Positions 1-8,283 of a stretch of DNA of 64,000 nucleotides are shown in pieces. The notes under the pieces are model-generated. The model was not told the origin of the DNA and ran no database searches. It was given only the letters and a program-made list of their open reading frames with translations. Made by a program: the position numbers and the translations under genes. The DNA is from Photorhabdus cinerea (lineage in GTDB: Bacteria; Pseudomonadota; Gammaproteobacteria; Enterobacterales; Enterobacteriaceae): positions 1 through 64,000 of the forward strand of contig NZ_PUJW01000007.1 of NCBI RefSeq assembly GCF_011189575.1. The letters run 5' to 3'. Within the stretch, counting starts at the first letter, position 1. The number at the start of each line of letters is the position of its first letter.

Positions 1-2
1 CG

Positions 3-158
3 GAACATGACAGAGATATCAATGCCGCGTTGAATATCAGGGAGCAAGGGTTATTTGAATTACAGGCGGCGGGTCTCGTCGTCTCTGCCCATGGAGGCCA
101 GCGTCAGACTTGTCGAGCACAAGCAGCCGCCTATGAAGTGGGAAGCCTCGCCCGATAG
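3..158 (+). CDS. tnpB: TnpB C-terminus (IS200/IS605 RNA-guided nuclease), 5' end outside window
   Basis: Open from the first bases to a TAG at 156-158; only the last 51 codons are present. The residues begin EHDRDINAALNI, the hallmark end of the TnpB RuvC domain (catalytic Asp, then NAA.NI) that follows the zinc finger, and continue with GLFELQAAGL, the usual short tail. TnpB is the RNA-guided endonuclease of IS200/IS605/IS607 elements and helps retain the transposon. Whether the missing part is intact cannot be seen. The tail runs straight into a right-end hairpin, as expected because the omega RNA overlaps the tnpB 3' end. Confidence 0.85.
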   Translation, partial: EHDRDINAALNIREQGLFELQAAGLVVSAHGGQRQTCRAQAAAYEVGSLAR

Positions 159-175
159 GACGGGGAGCAGTCACT
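120..175 (+). ncRNA. Probable 3' part of the TnpB omega RNA / IS right end
   Basis: The last tnpB codons and the bases after its stop fold into a small hairpin (CTCgCC near 147 with GGGGAG at about 163-168), followed by GCAGTCAC. In IS200/IS605 elements the guide RNA scaffold spans the tnpB 3' end and the transposon right end, and the guide is the flanking DNA just beyond. Here the guide would start at about 175 (TAATTGATC). The exact end is inferred, not measured. Confidence 0.35.
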
Positions 176-527
176 AATTGATCTTTTAATGCTACATCTA
201 TTTCAATTCATTATCATACCAATATAACCATTAATTATTTCTACTGTTCAATTTTATCGATAACTGTCATTTTCACCGTCATCACAGTGGAAACTCACAG
301 GACACAGGACCGCAATCATAGCTAAGCAGTTACTGACAAAATTTCATGTCAATCAGTATAATAGTGTGATTGTTTATCTTTGGTTTTATTCAAACATGGA
401 TAATAGTACTCTAAATACAACTAACCTGTACTGGTGACACATACTATTCTGCGTGGTACCGCTACGCTATTTATTTCCAGTGCATCATGTATTGAGCATC
501 CACATTACAGAAAAGGAATCTAATTTT
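176..527. other. Non-coding stretch between tnpB and the lipoprotein gene
   Basis: AT-rich sequence with no convincing reading frame. It should contain the promoter of the downstream lipoprotein gene. I see no repeat or RNA structure I can support. A longer frame starting at 453 exists, but its first 25 residues lack a ribosome binding site and a plausible signal sequence. Confidence 0.4.
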
Positions 528-1724
528 ATGAAAAAACCGGGAAAAATAACCTGCCGAGCGTTTGTCACTGCGAGTCTGCTGACACTGATGGCAGGTTGTA
601 GTCATATGGAAAAAAAACCTATTACCGAAGAAAACAAACCGGTACTCTCCACTAAGCTGAATATCCATCAACCTACAGCGCTCATTATTCCTGTCACTAT
701 CTCCGGTAAAAAATATCAATTCTGGCTGGATACTGGTGCCAGTTATACCGTCATTGATAATAAACTGGCCAAAACGCTGACACAAATCACACCAGAATCA
801 GAAATACCGATTACATTCCACCATATGTTGTCCGATGGGTTGATTACAACTAGTGAAAAACGCTTACATAAAGCTGACTTAACATTATGGCAACCCCTGG
901 CGATTACCCTTGGTAATTATACGGTGCCTGGTTCCGATCCCTGGATTGGCATTGATATGAGTCTCTTCAGCCAGTCCATTGGTCAAAAGATAGATGGTAT
1001 TCTTGGAATTGACACTTTCCGTCAGTTAAGCTGGGAGGTCAATAACCTGAATCATACTCTGACAGCATGGCGCCATGCACCTTCAATCCTAAATTATCAA
1101 CAATGTGAACCTTACAGTGACAGTTACAATAGATCTCCTGCAATCCAGGTTTCCAATGTCATTTTTAATATAGATACCGGAGCCAGTCATAGCTATGCTT
1201 CTCAGGAATTTATTGAATATCTGAAAAAAGAGTATAAAGATAAGATTTCTGAAGGAATTAACGTCAAATATGCATCCGCCAGCGGGCTTGATAGTAGTAA
1301 AGAGTACCTGATTAATGGTTTTTATTTACAACAACTGCCGGTGGGTCGTCTGCGAGTTAGTGAAAATAAAAATGATCTATATAGTCTTGGTTTGAATTTC
1401 TTCTCACGTTTTGATGACTATCTGTTTATTCCAAATAAAATGTTGCTCTGTTTCAACGCCAAAAACTTTACTCGTTATGATAATAAACTATTTCGAACTA
1501 TTATGGTTCGCTATTTTAATAATAAAATAGAAGTCTTTTATAACGAACCAAAAGATATTGAGAAATTTGGCTTGAAAAATGGTGATATTGTGCTAGAAGT
1601 TAATGGTCAGAAAATCCTTCCTAAAGATATAACTTACGTACGTAATCAGCTGTCAGAAACCCCAGCGGGTAAACTGACAATAAAAATTGAACGGAATGGT
1701 ACACAGCAAATCATCAATATCTAA
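528..1724 (+). CDS. Lipoprotein with two retropepsin-like DTGA motifs and a C-terminal PDZ domain
   Basis: The 398-residue start at 528 is chosen because AAGGA lies 11 bases upstream and it begins a clean lipoprotein signal: MKKPG..., hydrophobic core, lipobox LMAGC with Cys24. Ser25 follows, so outer-membrane sorting is expected. Residues 50-175 hold a clan AA aspartic-protease unit, FWLDTGAS with Asp68 and a later GILGIDTF strand typical of the family. A second unit has FNIDTGAS with Asp216. Residues about 325-398 resemble a PDZ domain (KFGLKNGDIVLEVNGQ). Retropepsins normally need a homodimer to supply two DTG motifs; this chain carries both, as in pepsins. Substrate unknown; likely a periplasmic protease or peptide-binding protein. 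It stands alone, followed by a hairpin at 1736. Confidence 0.7.
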   Translation: MKKPGKITCRAFVTASLLTLMAGCSHMEKKPITEENKPVLSTKLNIHQPTALIIPVTISGKKYQFWLDTGASYTVIDNKLAKTLTQITPESEIPITFHHMLSDGLITTSEKRLHKADLTLWQPLAITLGNYTVPGSDPWIGIDMSLFSQSIGQKIDGILGIDTFRQLSWEVNNLNHTLTAWRHAPSILNYQQCEPYSDSYNRSPAIQVSNVIFNIDTGASHSYASQEFIEYLKKEYKDKISEGINVKYASASGLDSSKEYLINGFYLQQLPVGRLRVSENKNDLYSLGLNFFSRFDDYLFIPNKMLLCFNAKNFTRYDNKLFRTIMVRYFNNKIEVFYNEPKDIEKFGLKNGDIVLEVNGQKILPKDITYVRNQLSETPAGKLTIKIERNGTQQIINI

Positions 1725-1735
1725 CAGCATCATTC

Positions 1736-1760
1736 AGAGGGAGAAACTCATTCTCCCTCT
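1736..1760. terminator. Hairpin after the lipoprotein gene
   Basis: Perfect 10-bp inverted repeat AGAGGGAGAA / TTCTCCCTCT with a 5-base loop, starting 11 bases after the stop at 1724. There is no U-run, so it may be a weak terminator or an mRNA-stabilising hairpin. Confidence 0.45.
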
Positions 1761-1861
1761 AAGAGTTATTACAAATTCTACCAATTTAAATTTCCATCCT
1801 ATTTTATGTTTTCTTTAACTCTTCAGTTCAATCCTTAATACCAATAAACAATTCAATTCTG

Positions 1862-2470
1862 CTATCTGGTATGGTTTTTATTTTGTTTATAAGAGAGATA
1901 CGTTTTAGGTAAATTTTTTTCTTTTAGTTCCTGCCATATTTCCAGGGCCTGTTTTTTCCCTTTACCTTTATTTTCCGGATCAGCAATGAAATCGCTAATA
2001 AAATTATTCAAACGAGCAGAAGGGATCTGTGGAAGCCTACCTTCCTGCTGTTTCAGAGAAGCCAAATGCTCGACTAAATCGCCATAGGTAATTTTGTTAT
2101 TATTAACAATTTGCATCTTACGCCAATGATTTAACCAATACCATTGGCCGGATTTATCTGGTAATGGCCCATATTGACGGCTCACCTGTTCTGACAAGAA
2201 ATTTTTCGTTTGCTTGTCACTGACATAATTGATTACCAAACTTTTCAGGGTGAGTAAATCCCGACCAGCACAATCCCTTTTGTTAGGAATAGCAATAGGC
2301 AAATCGCCAGAATAACCAAACAAACGTGACCCAATATGCAGCTCAAGTTCATTCTTTTTTAAATTACCAGGTGTAATTCCCAAAGATTTAGCAAACTGCC
2401 GAAGTTCAGCTACGTAAAAATAACCATTCTCGAACGTTTCCTGACTCATACCTTTATGTAATTTACTCAC
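1862..2470 (-). CDS. SAP-domain-like protein of unknown function
   Basis: 202 residues from a GTG preceded by AAGGA about 9 bases away. The N-terminal part (residues about 19-55: AELRQFAKSLGI...NLKKNELE) looks like a SAP-type helix-extension-helix motif, usually linked to nucleic-acid binding. The middle is basic and rich in Trp and Asn (YWLNHWRKMQIVNNNK). I recognise the general class (SAP / DUF6434-like) but no function. It is the last gene of a minus-strand unit after the cupin/oxidase gene (gap 35 bases). Confidence 0.45.
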   Translation of the reverse strand: MSKLHKGMSQETFENGYFYVAELRQFAKSLGITPGNLKKNELELHIGSRLFGYSGDLPIAIPNKRDCAGRDLLTLKSLVINYVSDKQTKNFLSEQVSRQYGPLPDKSGQWYWLNHWRKMQIVNNNKITYGDLVEHLASLKQQEGRLPQIPSARLNNFISDFIADPENKGKGKKQALEIWQELKEKNLPKTYLSYKQNKNHTR

Positions 2471-2505
2471 AGTGACATTTCCTTAATCATTCCTGCCAAT
2501 CACGG

Positions 2506-3531
2506 TTACCCCATATTCTCGATCTCATTAAGGGTTAACACCGCTATTCGTTCTAACAACAAGATCATAATTTCCCATGCTTGAGCACAAAGCTGCTGTA
2601 ATGCCAAACTCTCCTCATGAGAAATATGTTGATAAAGCTCACTGCCTAACGCCGAATGACCGTGATCTAAAGTAGAATGTGCTGCTATATATTCACCTGG
2701 CTCACTAACCTGTGAGTTGGCTAGCAGGTGGAACATATCAGCGCATTTCTCCAGGACTAAATGGACAATAATCAACTTCTCTAAATTATCTAACTGAAAC
2801 ATTTTCAATACGAACCAATTACCATAGGAATCAATCTGTGCATCCCAACCACGTTTAGGCGGTAATAATTCATCATGACCTAATTCATCCTTGAAATGTT
2901 CCAGGAATAAAGGATGGTATCGACCATCAACAACCATAGACTGACGCGCATACATAATATATTGGAAAATTTCCGACCATTGTCGTAACTGGCTCTTAAA
3001 TATATTTAAATTATGTTCATCCTTCATCCGCCCATCCTTGAATATCTGGAAGAATAGTGTCTGTTCCGCTTTTACACAACACTGATCATTAAAGTTTAAT
3101 AATGCTTGCTGCGGTGTTTCTGATACAGAGAAATTAATATTAGCGTGCTTTTCACTAAATAGCCCGTCAGCTTCATATTGAATTGATAATGCATCCAATC
3201 CTTCCCCTCTATCACAGCGAAACCCATGTCGGTTACCTGCCGGGATACATATTACATCTCCTTTCTCTACTAAAGCGGTCGTGTCGCCAATAAGCGTTGC
3301 TTTACCTGAAGTGATGATCACCATGCTGGCAACATTGTGCTGGTGTGGTTTATGTACCTCACCCGGAGCTAGCTCTGCGAAACTGATACTTAATGGCTGC
3401 TGATTTTTTACAAAATCCTGATATTGAGGAAGCTGAGCCAATGGCTGTACCGCCCCAATCATATGCTCCACACCATCTTTAAATACCGAATTAATTATTG
3501 GTATAGAAGCACGCTTTATAATGTTGATCAT
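2506..3531 (-). CDS. Cupin fused to a haem-oxygenase-like (HDO-type) domain
   Basis: 341 residues when started at 3531. This start is preferred because GAGG overlaps the TGA of the upstream frame and sits at the right distance, which suggests translational coupling. Residues about 30-125 form a cupin barrel: PGEVHKPHQHN and, later, GDVICIPAGNRHGF supply the metal-binding His/Glu pattern. The C-terminal ~200 residues are helical, with HPLFLEHFKDELGHDELL and later EYIAAHSTLDHGH, resembling the Glu/His-rich metal site of haem-oxygenase-like diiron oxidases and TenA/PqqC relatives. A metal-dependent oxidase of a small amino-acid-like or lipid substrate is likely. The neighbour is an acyltransferase remnant, so this may be the survivor of a biosynthetic cluster. 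Confidence 0.55.
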   Translation of the reverse strand: MINIIKRASIPIINSVFKDGVEHMIGAVQPLAQLPQYQDFVKNQQPLSISFAELAPGEVHKPHQHNVASMVIITSGKATLIGDTTALVEKGDVICIPAGNRHGFRCDRGEGLDALSIQYEADGLFSEKHANINFSVSETPQQALLNFNDQCCVKAEQTLFFQIFKDGRMKDEHNLNIFKSQLRQWSEIFQYIMYARQSMVVDGRYHPLFLEHFKDELGHDELLPPKRGWDAQIDSYGNWFVLKMFQLDNLEKLIIVHLVLEKCADMFHLLANSQVSEPGEYIAAHSTLDHGHSALGSELYQHISHEESLALQQLCAQAWEIMILLLERIAVLTLNEIENMG

Positions 3532-3541
3532 CTTTTTACCC

Positions 3542-3853
3542 TCAGAGAGTGATTTCATAGCTGGAACAATGAACTAGCAAAGAAGGCATAGGTTTGGATA
3601 ACACCGTTTTTGCACCAGGCTCAATGAAAAGCATCGGCCCGTGACGGTAAATAAATTGAATACTCGATTGCCAACGCACAGGTTGAGTCAATTGTTGTAC
3701 CAATTTCTCAGCAATATCAGCAGAACCAAGGGTTGTGCTGTCACATTTGAGATCACCGAAACGCGGAGTAGCAAACTTAACCCCCATTAAATAATCATGG
3801 AATATTTCCGCAATCCCCGCCATTAACCGCGTATGAAATAGGTCAGATACCAC
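3542..3853 (-). pseudogene. C-terminal remnant of a malonyl-CoA/acyl transferase domain
   Basis: About 103 residues are open, from a GTG with no good ribosome site; a stop lies not far upstream in the frame. The segment QQLTQPVRWQSSIQFIYRHG followed by MLFIEPGAKTVL matches the end of FabD/polyketide acyltransferase domains (consensus L..PVRW...v..l...G...fiE.GPg.vL). The catalytic GHSxG half is missing, so it cannot be an active transferase. Its TGA overlaps the ribosome site of the cupin/oxidase gene, so the fragment may now serve mainly to couple translation. It suggests loss of a polyketide or fatty-acid-like biosynthetic gene. Confidence 0.6.
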
Positions 3854-4066
3854 CAGAGAACATAATATCAGAAGGGTAATTTTTACTTCTCTCTGATATT
3901 CATAACCGATGACTTGAACAGCCTGTCTATGTTTCTAAAATCATCCAATACCTAATTTGCAATCACGATTAGCATTAACTTAATTTCCATAGAAAACTTA
4001 GGAACATGAGGTATTGAAACATTCGTTCAAAAAGGAGAATAAAAAATTCTTGAAAGGTAATGAGTT

Positions 4067-4303
4067 TTAATTCTTTGATTCTGTACTGAAATCAAACAGA
4101 TCTGTCAGCTCAATCTGCAAACCACTTGCAATAATATTAATGATTTCAAGCGTCGGATTTCTGATCCCTCGCTCAATGCCACTGATATACGTACGATCAA
4201 TTCCACATTTATCGGCAAAAGCTTCCTGAGACATCCCAGATGATTGTCTAAGATGCCTAACTCTTTGTCCAAGAAGGGATTTTATAGCATTTGGCTTTTT
4301 CAT
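4067..4303 (-). CDS. XRE-family HTH regulator (copy 1)
   Basis: 78 residues: a complete Cro/CI-type helix-turn-helix of the single-domain type (GQRVRHLRQSSGMSQEAFA then CGIDRTYISGIERG, with NPTLEIINIIASGL behind it). The start lies just inside a palindromic operator (4307-4331), so autoregulation is expected. It diverges from the Ner-like gene at 4451, giving a two-repressor switch like those of phages and integrative elements. A near copy lies at 4753-4989 with the same operator. Confidence 0.8.
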   Translation of the reverse strand: MKKPNAIKSLLGQRVRHLRQSSGMSQEAFADKCGIDRTYISGIERGIRNPTLEIINIIASGLQIELTDLFDFSTESKN

Positions 4304-4306
4304 CTA

Positions 4307-4331
4307 ATAAGTATCGAATTATGTTACTTAT
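4307..4331. promoter_or_regulatory. Palindromic operator of XRE copy 1
   Basis: ATAAGTA, an 11-base spacer, then TACTTAT: a perfect 7-bp inverted repeat right at the start codon of the XRE gene. The same repeat, with longer 9-bp arms, stands at the matching place before XRE copy 2 (4991-5019). That conservation is the main argument for a real operator. Confidence 0.6.
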
Positions 4332-4340
4332 CAGACCACG

Positions 4341-4393
4341 GACTATGAGTCACTTTTTACTGTAAGTTATGTTATTATATGTGACTTATAGTC
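4341..4393. promoter_or_regulatory. Second inverted repeat in the divergent XRE/Ner promoter
   Basis: GACTATGAGTCAC at 4341-4353 and GTGACTTATAGTC at 4381-4393 match as an inverted repeat in 12 of 13 positions, with 27 bases between. They lie between the two divergent starts. The left arm is nearly kept at the second locus (ACTATAAGTCAC near 5028), the right arm is not. A likely site for one of the two regulators. Confidence 0.5.
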
Positions 4394-4450
4394 TACTATG
4401 TAACGATTTATCTTTTCATATCAAAGTTATCCGTAACGTGGAGAAATAAG

Positions 4451-4660
4451 ATGAAAAATCAGGACTGGCACCCAGCAGACATTATCGCCGCGCTGAAAAA
4501 ACAGGGAACATCGTTAGCAGAAGTTTCAAGGAAGGCGGGATTAGCATCATCGACCCTTGCCAATACCCTGCAACGCCGTTGGCCTAAAGGTCAACAACTT
4601 ATTGCCGACGCTTTAGATCGCGATCCTGCCGAGATATGGCCTTCGAGGTACATAAGGTAA
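4451..4660 (+). CDS. Ner-like (Nlp/SfsB family) DNA-binding regulator
   Basis: 69 residues, start preceded by GTGGAG. Ner-family features: DWHPADIIAALKKQG at the N-terminus, a helix-turn-helix with AEVSRKAGLASSTLANTL, and the family's closing motif DPAEIWPSRY. Ner proteins are small transcriptional repressors of Mu-like phages, and chromosomal homologues (Nlp/SfsB) are common. Divergent from XRE copy 1; together they look like the lysis/lysogeny-type switch of a lost element. A paralogue is at 8550-8810. Confidence 0.8.
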   Translation: MKNQDWHPADIIAALKKQGTSLAEVSRKAGLASSTLANTLQRRWPKGQQLIADALDRDPAEIWPSRYIR

Positions 4661-4675
4661 GTGGCTATATGTTAT

Positions 4676-4708
4676 TGAAACAGCACATCGCCAAGATGGG
4701 CTGTTTCA
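4676..4708. terminator. Hairpin downstream of the Ner-like gene
   Basis: TGAAACAGC / GCTGTTTCA, a perfect 9-bp stem with a 15-base loop, 16 bases after the Ner-like stop. There is no U-run on the plus strand, so this is a possible terminator or stabilising hairpin. Confidence 0.4.
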
Positions 4709-4752
4709 GTATTATGCGATTCGGTAAGAAAGTGATTGCTATGGCAGGAGAA

Positions 4753-4989
4753 TCAAATCTTCTGGAGAGAGCTAAAATCAAACAGATCTTTCAGTTCGAT
4801 TTGCAAACCACTTGCAATCACATTGATAACTTCAAGCGTGGGATTCCGGACTCCACATTCAATACCGCTGATATAAGTACGATCAAGCCCACATTTATCA
4901 GCAAAAGCTTCCTGAGACATACCAGATGCCACTCTGATATGTCTAACTCTTTGTCCAAAAAGGGATTTTATAGTATTAGGCTTTTTCAT
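4753..4989 (-). CDS. XRE-family HTH regulator (copy 2)
   Basis: 78 residues, nearly identical in layout to the gene at 4067-4303 (GQRVRHIRVASGMSQEAFA, CGLDRTYISGIECG), differing at scattered positions. The duplication extends into the promoter, including the palindrome at 4991-5019. Here, however, no divergent Ner-like partner remains: the sequence from 5040 to 5220 has no recognisable gene. The copies have diverged enough that the duplication is not recent. Both may bind the same operators and cross-regulate. Confidence 0.78.
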   Translation of the reverse strand: MKKPNTIKSLFGQRVRHIRVASGMSQEAFADKCGLDRTYISGIECGVRNPTLEVINVIASGLQIELKDLFDFSSLQKI

Positions 4990-4990
4990 T

Positions 4991-5019
4991 TGATAAGTAT
5001 CGAACTATGTTACTTATCA
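4991..5019. promoter_or_regulatory. Palindromic operator of XRE copy 2
   Basis: TGATAAGTA, an 11-base spacer, then TACTTATCA: 9-bp perfect arms overlapping the start region of XRE copy 2, equivalent to the operator at 4307-4331. Confidence 0.6.
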
Positions 5020-5223
5020 AACCACGGACTATAAGTCACGTTTTCCTGTAAATCAGGTCACTAATATGATTTGTCGCCAGCAACGTTAATAAATACTCAT
5101 CTTAAAAGGGAGTTATTCTGAAACGAGTTAATCTATCAAAGGGATTTACCGCAATGCCTGAACTTCATCCACATTACATTAGCGTTTCAGTTTTGCCCCT
5201 TGATAAATCTGGTTTAAAACGAA

Positions 5224-5730
5224 TTAATATGCTCTTTTATTTTGAGATTTTTTAATTTTTTTAAGCGCCATTTGCCTTTTCAGTGGTGACAAATAATCAA
5301 TAAAGATTTTGCCATGTAAGTGATCAATTTCATGTTGCATCGCAATAGCCAGGAAATCTTCACTTTCCACCGTTATTGCCTCACCATGCCGGTTTAACGC
5401 TTCAACTTTTACCTTTTCGAATCGCTCTACATCCGCATAATATCCTGGGACAGATAAACACCCTTCTTGTCCGATAACACTGCGTTCTTTTTCAACGATT
5501 TTGGGATTGACCAGAATCAAAGGTTCATCCCGTGTCGCTGAAATGTCAATGATCACAACCGCTTCTTTTCGTCCAACTTGTGGTGCAGCCAAACCGATCC
5601 CATTACCAGTGCTATACATGGTTTCAAGCATGTCATCAATAAGGCCCTGGATCGCCTCAACATTTATAACCTCGACACATTTCTGTCTCAGTCTTTCATC
5701 CGGAATAGTCAATATTTCTAATGTTGCCAT
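5224..5730 (-). CDS. def: Accessory peptide deformylase
   Basis: 168 residues with all three deformylase motifs: GNGIGLAAPQVG, EGCLSVPGYYADVER and the metal site QHEIDHLHG (HExxH), so it should be an active Fe(II)/Zn enzyme removing formyl groups from nascent Met. It begins MATLEILTIPDERLR, typical of type 1B enzymes. The housekeeping def normally sits with fmt, which is not here, so this is an extra copy in accessory DNA. Extra deformylases can give tolerance to actinonin-like inhibitors; that role here is inference. It stands alone between a regulator and IS remnants. Confidence 0.85.
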   Translation of the reverse strand: MATLEILTIPDERLRQKCVEVINVEAIQGLIDDMLETMYSTGNGIGLAAPQVGRKEAVVIIDISATRDEPLILVNPKIVEKERSVIGQEGCLSVPGYYADVERFEKVKVEALNRHGEAITVESEDFLAIAMQHEIDHLHGKIFIDYLSPLKRQMALKKIKKSQNKRAY

Positions 5731-6306
5731 GACAAATGATTCTCTCTATTCAGGCAGTTTGTCGTCGCTTTTTGTTGGTTTTGAACCACACTATAGCGCT
5801 ACTGTCCAAGCTGCTTTATTTTTAAATTCATATAGTTAATTAGTTTTTCGTACCAAATTTAGCAGTCACTATACCTTCTGCAATATCTTTTACATGATAG
5901 AAATTAATCGATATCATACCATCCAGTACACCTTTAAAACTGCTAAATAGCACTAACGGCATATTACTCGAATAAAGATCCTAGCTGCATTCTACTATCA
6001 GCACTAATTCATCATCGAATATCGAATAATGTCGCAGTGAAAACAGTATCGAAGCGGCAATATGGGCTAATAAGTTCAAGCGTCTTGCCATATTCCTCGT
6101 CTCTATTCCCTTGATGAAAAGAGAAAATATTCTGAATCAAAGCAGAATAATAATCATGTCTTGGTATCCCCAATTTCTGGCTCAATGCCGGGATTGATGA
6201 AACTACTCCATATCACAAAAATAACTATTTTTGTTCTATTCCATTATTAATTAAGCATGACAATAAGGGGAATAATCAGAGCAAAATACTCCCTATGGAT
6301 ATATTA
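5731..6306. other. Gene-free stretch upstream of def
   Basis: The first ~60 bases should hold the def promoter. The rest is AT-rich with broken short frames and no motif I recognise; it is probably decayed accessory DNA bordering the IS remnants. Confidence 0.35.
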
Positions 6307-6660
6307 TTAGGTTGCCACTGTAAAACCCACTGGGATTCGCTCACCGTACTCTTCCCATAGTAGTTGCAAAGTCACGATTTTGTTATGTAGCTCTTTGTGC
6401 ACCGCGGCCCTGTCAGACAAGGAGTGTTTCTTCATCTTAACCTGAGTCTGGAGGAAGGTCCGGTGTAACGCAGCTTCATCCCATTCAGGGGGTAACGGCC
6501 ATTGTTTTATCCCCAGTTGAGCCGCCCGATTGGCATACCATGAAACAACGGATGGGTAGATCGCCAGATTCCATCCTATCTGGCGATGGCTGAATTGTAC
6601 GCCATATTTAAGTCTAAATATTTCCTTTAGTTTTCTCATAGAGATTGGAACTGTTGGCAT
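6307..6660 (-). pseudogene. IS21-family IstA transposase, N-terminal fragment
   Basis: 117 residues open. The start RKLKEIFRLKYGVQFSHRQIG, the stretch PSVVSWYANRAAQLGI and QWPLPPEWDEAAL followed by WEEYGERIPVGF are typical of the IstA helix-turn-helix and linker region. The DDE catalytic domain and the IstB ATPase are absent, so it is a dead fragment. It abuts an IS256-type remnant at 6661. Confidence 0.7.
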
Positions 6661-7416
6661 AGGTATCCTTCACCAGAAAGGGAAAGGATGCAGTGTTCTC
6701 CCCATTTGGCTTCCAGTTCACCCAGTACCGTTTCTGCTGCATCCTTTGATGCGCGGCTTCAAGTCTGCCATAAACGCTTTATGATGTTTTGAGGCCACAT
6801 ATTTCCCGCCAGCCGCATCCCCAGCAGTTCCTTCTTGCCTTCAATATTGATCCCAAGGCGAGGAAGACCGATTTGTTGATGACGGCGCCATTGTGACGGA
6901 CTTTAACCACGATACAGTCAAGATAAACAATCGGATACAGGCTGTCTAAGGGGCGATTTTGCCATTCGGTGACCTCTGCTCTTTAACCGCATCGTTCACG
7001 GTGGATATCAGCGTCGGTGACACATCGGCGTCGTACATTTCTTTGAACGTGGCCGCGATTTCACGGGTGGTCATGCATTTGGCATAGAGAGACAAAATCT
7101 GGCTGTCCATCTGCATGATGCGCGTCTGGTGCTTTTAATCAGCTGCGGCTCGAAAGTCCCTTCGCGATCACGTGGCGTCTTGAGCTCAATCTCCCCTTCA
7201 TCACTACTGAGCAATATTTTAGAGGAGTAACCGTTACGGGTATTAAAGTGGGATTTTGGTGCATTTTTCTCATAGCCAAGATGGTCAGTCAGTTCAGCAT
7301 TCAGCACGGTTTCGACGGTCAGCTTAGTGAGCATACGGGAAAACTGATTAAGATTGGCTTCAGTTTTGAGGCCCTTAGCCAGTTCGGCAGAGTGCCTTAA
7401 GTTTCTTTTCGTCCAT
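6661..7416 (-). pseudogene. IS256-family (mutator type) transposase, frameshifted and deleted
   Basis: Minus strand from an ATG at 7414-7416 (MDEKKLKAL..., the usual IS256 start). A frameshift after about 8 codons passes into MLTKLTVETVLNAELTDHLGY (7071-7334), then other frames carry pieces such as LPRLGINIEGKKELLGMRL near 6840-6880. The order matches an IS256 transposase, but several frameshifts and a large internal deletion make it inactive. Terminal repeats could not be defined. Confidence 0.7.
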
Positions 7417-7678
7417 AATTTACCTGTCTACGTTGTTGTAAGGAATATATCAAGAACAGGCAATTACACAATTTAAATTACAGTCTCTTTTTGATTTCTG
7501 ATTCCTGTTAAGTTTAATAATCATTGTATATAGAGCTTCAACCAATACGAACAAAACCCTATTTTTATTTTTTCAGATTAAAGCATCATCTTCCCAGCCT
7601 CAAAATATTATTTACTATCAATTAGTTATATGAAAAAGTTAATAATAATTCTATTTTTAGTTTTTCCTATTATTTTAT

Positions 7679-8098
7679 AGTGCGAATATCGAGAGTACCA
7701 ATATAGGGGAAAATGTATTGTTCGAAACCTCGCATAATCCGCTCTCAATGGTCTTCGCTCCATCGTTTATTGCTGGCGTGCCAATCTCTAGCCACTTTTT
7801 TAAAAGTTAAGGTTTCGGCAATCGCTTCTTGTTTTTCTACTTCTCTTTTTTTACTGGGATTAATGCCATTGCGGATCATTATCTTAATACTATCGCGTTG
7901 CTCTCTAGCTTTCCCTAGTGTTACTTGAGGATATGCACCTAAAGCAATCCGGCTTTCTTTACCCGCAAACCGATATTTCAGATACCAGCGTTTTGAGCCA
8001 CTGGGTTTAATGAGCAGATACAAACCTTGTACATCAGTAAGTTTGTATTCTTTTTCACGGGGCTTTGCCGCACGAGCTTCCATGTCTGTTAAAGGCAT
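7679..8098 (-). pseudogene. Truncated P4-type tyrosine integrase (N-terminal part)
   Basis: Starts MPLTDMEARAAKPREKEYKL with the DUF4102 arm-binding domain and reads to HASNKRWSEDH, then an in-frame TGA at the place where the intact integrase at 16484-17758 has Arg (RWSEDHRDRIMRGF). Homology resumes after the stop (IMRGFEQYIFPYIGTLDIR) and ends abruptly at 7679. The catalytic domain is lost. Its start is 164 bases from the repeat at 8262, the same spacing as that of the intact integrase to the tRNA, so it is the integrase of an older, tandemly inserted element to the left. Confidence 0.8.
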
Positions 8099-8261
8099 AA
8101 TTTGGGGGTCAACTCATTATCGAAAAGAACTGACCCCCAATTTGACCCCCAAATATCATGGATGTCAACGGATACGAATGGACGATTATAGACTCAAAAG
8201 CTAAGTAATTTGTTGTTTTTTCAGGTAGTTACGGAAGTTTATGGACGTCTCTGGAAGGTCA

Positions 8262-8283
8262 AATGGTGCGAAGGCCGGACTCG
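8262..8283. repeat. Distal attachment repeat (copy of the tRNA-Leu 3' end)
   Basis: AATGGTGC-GAAGGCCGGACTCG repeats the 3' end of the tRNA-Leu gene at 17921-17943 with a single missing C. It marks the left boundary of the ~9.7-kb P4-like element and also the former tRNA-proximal end of the older element whose integrase remnant begins at 8098. Confidence 0.8.

Noticed and set aside
3542..3853. Acyltransferase fragment as an intact small protein
   Set aside because: It lacks the GHSxG active-site half and has no proper start, so it is a remnant.
4636..5034. 132-codon plus-strand frame
   Set aside because: Antisense shadow of XRE copy 2; no ribosome site and no protein-like motif.
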